Part shown: piece by piece, positions 18,034 through 25,331 of the stretch
Layout of the letters: every line of letters begins with the position of its first letter
Numbering within the stretch: the first letter of the stretch is position 1
NCBI GenBank assembly: GCA_017528045.1
Contig: JAFXPG010000006.1
Span: 1 to 47,577 of the forward strand
Origin: Alphaproteobacteria bacterium
Lineage (GTDB): Bacteria; Pseudomonadota; Alphaproteobacteria; Rs-D84
DNA length: 47,577 nt
Reading direction: 5' to 3'
The notes under the pieces: generated by a model
The model's input: the letters and a program-made list of their open reading frames with translations, nothing else
Database searches by the model: none
What the model was told of the DNA's origin: nothing
Position numbers and translations under genes: made by a program

Positions 18034-19134
18034 ATGCAAAAATATTTGAACCAAATTTTATGTGGTGATTGCATCGAAATAATGCGTAAAATTCCAGACG
18101 CATCCGTTGATGCAGTTTTTGCAGATTCTCCATATAATTTACAATTAGGCGAAAAAACTTTATACAGACCAGAAGACCAAACCGCGGCACGTGCAGTTCG
18201 TGACAGCTGGGATTTTTTTGAATCTAACGAACAATACGATGAATTTACACGTCAGTGGATGCGTGAATGCAAACGCATATTAAAACCAGACGGTGCAATG
18301 TGGGTTATTGGTTCTTATCATAATATTTTTCGCATAGGGGCTATTTTACAAGACATGGGTTTTTGGATTTTAAATGATATAGTTTGGGTAAAAACTAATC
18401 CTATGCCTAATTTCCGTGGGACACGTTTTACCAATGCTCATGAAACATTGATATGGGCAACACCAACAAAAACCGGTAAATACACATTTAATTATGAAAC
18501 AATGAAAAAATTAAATGGCGGAAAACAAATGCGTTCTGATTGGGACATAAACATTTGTTTAGGGGAAGAACGTGTCAAAGGCGAAGACGGGAAAAGTTTA
18601 CATAACACACAAAAGCCTATGGATTTATTAAGACGCGTTATATTATCTTCTACTAAACCAGGAGATATCATACTAGATCCTTTTGTTGGTTCCGGTACAA
18701 CAGCCGCTGTAGCGAAAGAATTAGGACGTCAATTCATTGGTATTGACCGCGAAGAAACTTATGTCAAAGCGGCACGTGAACGTGTAGATAACATAACACC
18801 AATAGATTTATCTGATATAGAAGTCAGTGCACCAAAACGCGAAGCAATCAAAGTTGCTTTCCGTGAATTAATAGATGCAGGACTTTTATATGTTGGTCAA
18901 ACATTATTAAGTCCACGTGGGGAACGTGTTATGATTACCCAAGACGGTCAATTAATGCACAGCTTATATGGCAAAGCATCAATTCATGTTATGGCTGCAC
19001 GAATTCAACACAGTGTCAGTTTTAATGGTTGGGATTATTGGTCTGCACAAAAACAAGACGGATCATTGGTTGCCATAGATGAATTAAGAAAATATTTACG
19101 CGATATAAAACAAAATATGAAGAAAGCCGCTTAA
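18034..19134 (+). CDS. ccrM: CcrM-type DNA adenine-N6 methyltransferase (GANTC)
   Basis: This is a solitary beta-class methyltransferase that methylates the adenine in GANTC and times the alphaproteobacterial cell cycle. The 366-residue product matches CcrM end to end: GDCIEIM, motif IV at 31-34, RADDQ-like region, WVIGSYHNIFRIG, NDIVWVKTNPMPNFRGTRF, HNTQKP, and motif I DPFVGSGTT (215-223). The CcrM-specific C-terminal domain is present, with FNGWDYW near the end. Motif IV reads DSPY instead of the DPPY usual in CcrM; DSPY is tolerated in related enzymes, so activity is expected. No restriction gene is nearby. It is transcribed divergently from nrdR. Confidence 0.97.
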   Translation: MQKYLNQILCGDCIEIMRKIPDASVDAVFADSPYNLQLGEKTLYRPEDQTAARAVRDSWDFFESNEQYDEFTRQWMRECKRILKPDGAMWVIGSYHNIFRIGAILQDMGFWILNDIVWVKTNPMPNFRGTRFTNAHETLIWATPTKTGKYTFNYETMKKLNGGKQMRSDWDINICLGEERVKGEDGKSLHNTQKPMDLLRRVILSSTKPGDIILDPFVGSGTTAAVAKELGRQFIGIDREETYVKAARERVDNITPIDLSDIEVSAPKREAIKVAFRELIDAGLLYVGQTLLSPRGERVMITQDGQLMHSLYGKASIHVMAARIQHSVSFNGWDYWSAQKQDGSLVAIDELRKYLRDIKQNMKKAA

Positions 19135-19151
19135 TAAAAAAAACTATATAT

Positions 19152-19184
19152 AAAAAAAGAACACCTTTTGGTGTTCTTTTTTAT
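19152..19184. terminator. bidirectional terminator between ccrM and protein D
   Basis: AAAGAACACC pairs with GGTGTTCTTT around TTTT, with A and T runs on both sides. Confidence 0.88.
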
Positions 19185-19198
19185 CTTACATCCACAAA

Positions 19199-21208
19199 TC
19201 ATTTTGCAGATTTCTTTTGGTCAAAGTTATAACACATTGCTTCCAAGCTGTTTGAATAAGTTGCATTTGAACCTGTGCCACTTGGAATTGCAGAATCTGG
19301 TAAATGTAAATTCCATTTGATATAGAAATCTTTCAAAGAATCTATGGTATAAGATTTACCCAAAGCAATAGAATTCAAACCATCACCAACTTTGCAAGTA
19401 ATATGACTGCGTTCTACGAATGCTGTAATCATTGTTGCCAAACCACCTGCCCCAGCACCAGCTGCAGCACCAATACCCAAACCTTTACCAATTTCTTTAC
19501 CTTTATTTGGTTCTGAACCTTTGTTTGGTAAGATTCTAGCCAATAAAGATTTCAAACTTTTTATTTCTGCTGCTATTTCATCTTTTGTTTTACATCTGCC
19601 ATCAAAATCACAGTAAGGTGTTTCTGATTCTATCATTAATCCCAATTGTAAAGGTTTGAAAGAACACACTTTCAATTTTTCTTTTACTGCATTATAAACA
19701 TCTTCATCACAACCAATAGCAGTAAGTTGAGCATTGGTAAGGTTCCCTTCTGATTTACACATTTCCTTGATAAGTTTTTGTTTAACATCTTGTGTTATAA
19801 GGTTATTTTCAATAGTAATTTTTATTTCATTATCACACTTTTCCATTGCATCTTCATACAATTTTATTTTTGAATTTAAATATACAATGGAACGACATCC
19901 TTCTTCATCCATATTTAATATGTCGTCATTTGTTGCAAATACAGGTGTTGATTTTGCTGTATCTACAACAACTTTATCACCTGATCTATCAAGGACAACA
20001 TTTGAATAAGCAAATGACCTTAATAAATCCTGGTCATTTTTATTGCCAATATTTGCCACCAATTTCTTTATGAATTCAGGATTATTACAAGCATCACCAT
20101 CATTAAGATCATCATATTCTGCTTTCTTTTTAGCATAAACCCCTGCCCCAGCAGCAGCATCAATAGAAGCCCCCAAAACAGTTCCACCACCAACACCAAT
20201 TACAGCAGCAGTTTTTGTATCATTCAACAAAGAAAATCCGAACAAATCTTTACTGCATGTAAAAGAAGATCCTGCTTTTTGCCATACTTCTGCAACATTA
20301 TCGTTACCAACAGCACCAAACAACCAACTGTTTGTAATATTCTTATCTTTGTTATAAGCCCCAACACGGATTAAACATTCTGCTTTTGTTGCATCCCAAC
20401 GTGCATAATGACCACGATTACCATCGTATCCTGTGGTATTAAGAACAACACCTTGTGGATTATCTTTGCTTAATGTACCACCATTTGCTGAATTATAAGC
20501 ACCGATACCTTTATTATATTCTGCGTTAACATCGTTTTGGTCAGACACGGCGGCAAATGCAGCACCGTATGTATTTTTATCTAATAACAAACAAGTATTT
20601 TCAGCCTGATTTGGTGTCAAACCTGTTTTACGTAAAACGAAATTATAATATTCTGGTTGAACAACACGACAGTTAAAATCCATCCAAACATCTGTATTGG
20701 AAGCATAAACAGATTTACAATCTTCACGAACATCTTTAATACATTTATCTACAACATCTTGGCATAATCTCATACCAGACATAATAGAATTACGAACTTC
20801 TTCGTTATACATATCATTTAAACCAGAAGGCAAAGCCCCAGAATTAATACAATTCAAAAGATCGTTACGACACATTGATGCCGTATATTCAGAATTTTTT
20901 ACCCCACCATCTTCACATTCTTTCACTGGTTCTGGTTCTGGGGTTGGAGTTGGGGTTGGTGTAGGAACGATATGTTGTGTTTGAACAACTTGTACTGGCA
21001 CATCAGTAGTTGTAACAGCAGGATTATTAATAACAGATAAACCCGTGACATTTTGTACAGGCATACGTGCAGAAGCATTAACCATTGTCACACTTGGCAT
21101 CATACTGCGATTACCATTACGACCATTATCAGCAGCATAACAAGCACCAAAAGCCGCCAACACAGCAACACTGACCACAGATTTTCCAAACACATTTATT
21201 ATTTTCAT
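19199..21208 (-). CDS. exported cysteine-rich protein D (distant relative or analogue)
   Basis: The product is 669 residues with about 21 cysteines. A signal peptide ends near CYAA, followed by a Met/Val/Asn-rich linker that shares the MPVQNV-type motif with protein B (LPVQNV), then a Pro-Thr/Pro-Glu repeat (about 86-96). It lacks the C-x6-C-M-D pattern; the first cysteines are CEDGG, MCRNDLLNC and LCQDVVDKC. Two glycine-rich hydrophobic segments occur: GVGGGTVLGASIDAAAGAG, and GIGAAAGAGAGGLATMITAF near the C-terminus, resembling those of B and E. Ribosome site GGGGGAAAG; an extended -10 lies at 21238-21246. The layout suggests the same class of envelope proteins, but common ancestry is unproven. 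Function not recognised. Confidence 0.85.
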   Translation of the reverse strand: MKIINVFGKSVVSVAVLAAFGACYAADNGRNGNRSMMPSVTMVNASARMPVQNVTGLSVINNPAVTTTDVPVQVVQTQHIVPTPTPTPTPEPEPVKECEDGGVKNSEYTASMCRNDLLNCINSGALPSGLNDMYNEEVRNSIMSGMRLCQDVVDKCIKDVREDCKSVYASNTDVWMDFNCRVVQPEYYNFVLRKTGLTPNQAENTCLLLDKNTYGAAFAAVSDQNDVNAEYNKGIGAYNSANGGTLSKDNPQGVVLNTTGYDGNRGHYARWDATKAECLIRVGAYNKDKNITNSWLFGAVGNDNVAEVWQKAGSSFTCSKDLFGFSLLNDTKTAAVIGVGGGTVLGASIDAAAGAGVYAKKKAEYDDLNDGDACNNPEFIKKLVANIGNKNDQDLLRSFAYSNVVLDRSGDKVVVDTAKSTPVFATNDDILNMDEEGCRSIVYLNSKIKLYEDAMEKCDNEIKITIENNLITQDVKQKLIKEMCKSEGNLTNAQLTAIGCDEDVYNAVKEKLKVCSFKPLQLGLMIESETPYCDFDGRCKTKDEIAAEIKSLKSLLARILPNKGSEPNKGKEIGKGLGIGAAAGAGAGGLATMITAFVERSHITCKVGDGLNSIALGKSYTIDSLKDFYIKWNLHLPDSAIPSGTGSNATYSNSLEAMCYNFDQKKSAK

Positions 21209-21237
21209 AATCTTTCCCCCAAATTCTTATGCATAAT

Positions 21238-21246
21238 ATTATATCA
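21238..21246 (-). promoter_or_regulatory. extended -10 promoter element TGATATAAT upstream of D
   Basis: The minus strand reads TG-A-TATAAT about 30 bases before the ATG of D (21208). No clear -35. Confidence 0.55.
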
Positions 21247-21310
21247 TACACACAGGTTAAAAAAAAGCGTTTTTTAAGAAAATCAGATACGATAAAAATC
21301 TTTTTATATA

Positions 21311-21338
21311 TTGACAAACTGTTATTATTGTCTATAAT
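21311..21338 (+). promoter_or_regulatory. consensus promoter with predicted leaderless start
   Basis: A perfect TTGACA (21311-21316), 16 bases, and a perfect TATAAT (21333-21338). The start of transcription is expected about seven bases downstream, on or beside the ATG at 21345, and no ribosome site lies between. Confidence 0.75.
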
Positions 21339-21344
21339 ATTAAT

Positions 21345-22307
21345 ATGTTAAAATTATTAAATTTTTTAAAATCTAAAAAATACGTTATCCAATGGACGAT
21401 TGGATATTTTGCTTTTGCATGGTTATTTTTTAAATTTATATTTAATTTTGATATATTTTTAACAAATCATTGGATTAAATTTTTTCATTCACATTTTAAT
21501 GGGTTTATTGGAAATGTATTTTGTTTTTTTGTATATTCACTTATACCAATATACATTGCAACAACAATGGTAGTAAACAGAAAAAATACACTTTTAATAA
21601 AAATACCATTGATAGATAAAATTTTTGAATTTATATCAAAATTTTTTCCTCAAAAAGAAATACAAAAAGAACCAGAACCAGAACCAGAAATTTCTACTGA
21701 ACCAGAAACATTTGAATATCCACAAGATTTACCACCTGAATTACGTGTTCCATTTATGCGAGCAAAACAAAAAATCAAAATATCGTCCAGCGTTTCTGTA
21801 TATAATAAAATACAAAATACTGAAAACATAACAATTCAAAACGCATCTGAATCTTTCAGTGAAATATTACCAACAGATTTTGATATTCCTGAATCAGATT
21901 CTAATTCTTTGCCTGACTTTAATCCAGAAAATGATTTTGTTCCAACTTTTACAGATATAAATTTTGACGATGAACCAAAACCAGAAAAAAAAGAAAATTA
22001 CACAACAAAATATTTTGATGAAAAACATATAGATTATGAAATTTATAAAGATTTTATAAAAACAGATAAACATTTAATATATGAACATAATGATGGTGAT
22101 TTTTGGATAATGGATGAAAACGATTGGTTTGCATCTGGAAAGCAAATTGATTCCCCTGTTCCAGAATTAATTGATACAGCAAAACAAAATGGATTGATAC
22201 CGATATTATATTTACAATCACAAAATATTATGGACATAGAAAATACAATAAATACATTTGAAAATATGGGTGTCCGTGTAATAAAAAGTTTGGAAGAATT
22301 AAATTAA
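21345..22307 (+). CDS. two-helix membrane protein with acidic linker, unknown function
   Basis: I do not recognise the family of this 320-residue protein. Two hydrophobic helices (about residues 15-36 and 53-75) are separated by a short loop, then a basic stretch (VVNRKNTLLIK) that suggests the rest is cytoplasmic. A Pro/Glu repeat (EPEPEPE) and an acidic, low-complexity linker run to about residue 215. A compact C-terminal domain of about 100 residues follows, with DGDFWIMDENDWFASGK and LIPILYLQSQNIMDIENT. Its alternating pattern looks like a small alpha/beta fold, possibly nuclease-like, but I see no catalytic signature. The gene has the strongest promoter in the window and probably a leaderless message; it ends at a bidirectional terminator shared with protein E. 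Confidence 0.85.
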   Translation: MLKLLNFLKSKKYVIQWTIGYFAFAWLFFKFIFNFDIFLTNHWIKFFHSHFNGFIGNVFCFFVYSLIPIYIATTMVVNRKNTLLIKIPLIDKIFEFISKFFPQKEIQKEPEPEPEISTEPETFEYPQDLPPELRVPFMRAKQKIKISSSVSVYNKIQNTENITIQNASESFSEILPTDFDIPESDSNSLPDFNPENDFVPTFTDINFDDEPKPEKKENYTTKYFDEKHIDYEIYKDFIKTDKHLIYEHNDGDFWIMDENDWFASGKQIDSPVPELIDTAKQNGLIPILYLQSQNIMDIENTINTFENMGVRVIKSLEELN

Positions 22308-22334
22308 AAAAACACCCAAATGGGTGTTTTTTTA
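22306..22334. terminator. bidirectional terminator
   Basis: AAACACCC pairs with GGGTGTTT around AAAT, with A and T runs on both sides, between the convergent gene at 21345 and protein E. Confidence 0.87.
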
Positions 22335-25328
22335 GAACTGTGTTTCGGTACAACGTTCATCTACAAAATCTTCTGTCTCCCATTTTTTGCAATTTCTATC
22401 AGAAAATATATGCCATGCAGTTTTTTTACATTTCATATGCGAAATACATTTTTTACATTTCATAGTTTCTTCATCAAAATCTGTGGTGATTTTTTCACGA
22501 TAATTCCATTCATTTGCAAAATATTCGCCATGATTATTAACTTTCTGGTTTTCTTGACCTATCATCATATTGGCATTTTCTTGTTTTATATAAGATTCTT
22601 CAGATAACGCAACACCTGTGGCAATCATAGCACCAGCAGTAGCAACGCCAATACCAGCACCAACAGCAGCACCAACAGCAGCTGTCGCTGCGGCAGCAGA
22701 TGCAGCAGCAGCAGATGCTGCTATTGCAGCGCTTGTTGCAGCAGCAGATGCACCAATAGTAGCCGCTGTTGCAGCACCCATACCAGCTGTTAAAGCTGCC
22801 GAAGTAGCTAAAGACCCTGAGATAGCAGCCAAACTGGCTGTAGCACTAGCGGTAGCTGCTGCTGCACCCGCTGCCGCACCACTAGCTAAAACAGCACCAT
22901 TTGCCGCCATAAAACTTCCGATAACCCCTCCAGCTACGCCAGCCGCAGCTCCACAAGTGAATACAGTAGCTACAACTATTGCCGCAACAACAATTATACC
23001 TATCAAAATCTTTGCCCACAACGATTGACCAACCGGTGCTTTGGCAAATGCTGATAAAGCCGCCATATTAACACATGCTTCACGAGCAACCGTAATTTCA
23101 ACATCATGTTGATTTGCATCTGCAATCTTTGCCAAACGTTCGGATATTTTTACCAAATCTTGTTGCATACGATCAGTCAATTCATCATATTTTGCATAAT
23201 AATTATTACGTGCTTGATTTAGTGCAGTCGTTGCCATTTGTCTGCGAATTGTGTTTGCCATTTTTGGAAAACGAACTTTGTTTTTACCAAATTTATCTGT
23301 GACACCTTCGATTTCACGTCCATTTATACAGAATTGAACCCATTGATCTTGTTCAACCGAAGTTATCACACGATTAATATCACCTTGTAATTGTTCCAAA
23401 GTTGAACGAACACGATTTTTTTCTTCGTCTGATATTTTTTCTTTTGTTAATTCATCCATATATTTATCTATATCAACATACCCTTCATCATTGATTTCAA
23501 CAAATTCCCATTTGATAACACCGGTTATAACACCTGCAAATGGTTTTACTGGGCCCATTTCACCATCTTGTGATCCATGAACACGTCCCAATTCTGCATC
23601 GGAAATATGATCAATATCGGCACGACAATCAAACCATTTGAAACCTTCGGTTGAATCTGGGGAATCAGTTGTATATTGACAAACACTGTAATTCAAAGCA
23701 TCCGCACCAACATGTGGTGCAACAGCAAAACTTTGACATGTTTCACCAGCGCAAACTTCATCCATTGCCCTGTCTACTGCGTTTTCGCATGTCTGCAACA
23801 TTTCATTATCAATATTTAAAATTACGCCTTCGATAATTTGTGCAACTTCATCATAAATTGCTTCACCTTTGACAGCTTCAGCCCCATATACTTTTTCACA
23901 ACCTGTTAATTTATCATACGGACACATACGCATAATTATATTTGTATCCAAACCAATACATTTTGAATAATCGGAACCACATCTGTCATCACTTTGCATA
24001 CAAGTTTTAATTTCTTCTGTACAAGAATCAACACGCATAGCTGATAATTTCGCCAACACAGATGGCCAAAGGGTTGACGCTTCTGGATTATCATAAGAAC
24101 CACCGGTAGCAGCCAAACAAGGTTCCATTTCAACTTTGCAAAAACTTTTCATAGATTCTGGTCTTGTTAAACACATATCATAAGAATCATTTCCATCTAT
24201 GTTTTCTTTACAGGCTTTTACAAAACAATTTGATATATTATCTAAACAAGATGTTCTGACGTTTGATTCTGCTGTTAATTCAGCTAATTTAATATCAGCC
24301 ACACTGTTTCTTAAAAACATATCCCAAACTTGATCTTTAACGCTTACACAACTGTCTAAAACCCTTTCGCAAATATATTTTTTAGAATCTAAAACATCCA
24401 TAGTTGATTGAGCAATCATTATCGAAGCGTTTGGACCCGATACAGCAACAGTTGCTGTTTCACCAGAATATATTTTATCTTTTGCAACAGTTCCAACACA
24501 ACCTGTAAAATCTTTGCCACATTCAGCATCTTTTTGCATACAAGATGTAAATTCAATTACACATTGACCCAAATCATATTTATTTGTTTCATTATATTGT
24601 TCCAAAGCTGCTGCACGTACAGATTTTTTTACTTCCGCACGTCTGTCTTGACTGGCATGTTGTTGTTCAACCAAAGCGTTTTCAAAAGCCGCACAATCTG
24701 ATTTTATTTTTTGTGTGTACATATTTGAAATTAAATTAACTTGCGCTTTGCATTCTGGAATTCTTTCCATACATAACTTATGCATTTCTGAACGCAATTT
24801 ATCACCCACAGAATCATATGTCACAGAATCAGAATCTAAATCATCCACATCATCATCTGCATCAGAAAAATCAGATTGAATTATATCAGAACCATATTTT
24901 TGTTCATCTAATACACTTTCAGTGGCTTCCAACATACGTTGGCTTTGAATATCTTTCTTTTTGATTTTATCTAATTTTGCATTTAATTCTGTGATTTTAT
25001 TACTGCATTGGCAACGACCACCAGAATCGTTATCTATAATACAACCAGCATCCATACAAGCTTCGTATTTTTCTTGGCATGAAGAAGATTTTGCTGTCGA
25101 TTCTTGTACTTTGGTTCCTATATTAATTACTTTTTGATTAGTAGCCGCACGCTTTTTAGTATCATTTTTCGCAGTATTATTCTTGGTATTTTTTGTATTA
25201 TTTGTTTTTGTATTTTTTTGTGCGACCGTTGTATTGCTGCGTGCACTTGGACGCGTTGCAGAATACACCGGCCCTGCAATAACAGTTAACGCAAAAATAA
25301 CAGCAAAAAATCTTATAAACTTTTTCAT
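22332..25328 (-). CDS. exported cysteine-rich protein E with long Ala/Gly segment
   Basis: The largest of the family, at 998 residues. The signal peptide ends VYSA, followed by an Asn/Thr/Lys-rich linker and RAATNQKVINIGTKV. The family pattern is at C84, C91-M-D, C96, C106, C108. Shared blocks NKYDLGQC, ERVLDSC, AKLSAMRVDSC, SDDRCG and QFCINGR with VRFPKMA occur in the same order as in A, F and G. Unique to E is a segment of about 138 residues (769-906) that begins with a true transmembrane-like stretch (IIVVAAIVVATVFT) and continues as Ala/Gly/Ser/Thr low complexity. The tail has CKKC, further Cys and ends CTETQF. The segment may anchor or span a membrane; that is inference. The ATG is only three bases from the stop of F, so F-E is one operon. 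Confidence 0.9.
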   Translation of the reverse strand: MKKFIRFFAVIFALTVIAGPVYSATRPSARSNTTVAQKNTKTNNTKNTKNNTAKNDTKKRAATNQKVINIGTKVQESTAKSSSCQEKYEACMDAGCIIDNDSGGRCQCSNKITELNAKLDKIKKKDIQSQRMLEATESVLDEQKYGSDIIQSDFSDADDDVDDLDSDSVTYDSVGDKLRSEMHKLCMERIPECKAQVNLISNMYTQKIKSDCAAFENALVEQQHASQDRRAEVKKSVRAAALEQYNETNKYDLGQCVIEFTSCMQKDAECGKDFTGCVGTVAKDKIYSGETATVAVSGPNASIMIAQSTMDVLDSKKYICERVLDSCVSVKDQVWDMFLRNSVADIKLAELTAESNVRTSCLDNISNCFVKACKENIDGNDSYDMCLTRPESMKSFCKVEMEPCLAATGGSYDNPEASTLWPSVLAKLSAMRVDSCTEEIKTCMQSDDRCGSDYSKCIGLDTNIIMRMCPYDKLTGCEKVYGAEAVKGEAIYDEVAQIIEGVILNIDNEMLQTCENAVDRAMDEVCAGETCQSFAVAPHVGADALNYSVCQYTTDSPDSTEGFKWFDCRADIDHISDAELGRVHGSQDGEMGPVKPFAGVITGVIKWEFVEINDEGYVDIDKYMDELTKEKISDEEKNRVRSTLEQLQGDINRVITSVEQDQWVQFCINGREIEGVTDKFGKNKVRFPKMANTIRRQMATTALNQARNNYYAKYDELTDRMQQDLVKISERLAKIADANQHDVEITVAREACVNMAALSAFAKAPVGQSLWAKILIGIIVVAAIVVATVFTCGAAAGVAGGVIGSFMAANGAVLASGAAAGAAAATASATASLAAISGSLATSAALTAGMGAATAATIGASAAATSAAIAASAAAASAAAATAAVGAAVGAGIGVATAGAMIATGVALSEESYIKQENANMMIGQENQKVNNHGEYFANEWNYREKITTDFDEETMKCKKCISHMKCKKTAWHIFSDRNCKKWETEDFVDERCTETQF

Positions 25329-25331
25329 ATT

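Noticed and set aside
17847-18074. N-terminal extension of NrdR of about 76 residues
   Set aside because: No similarity, it crosses the divergent ccrM start, and NrdR invariably opens with MRCPYC.
22618-23028. Open frame of 136 codons, Ala/Pro-rich, on the plus strand
   Set aside because: It is the reverse of the Ala/Gly-coding GCN repeat in protein E; low-complexity triplets keep several frames open. No ribosome site.
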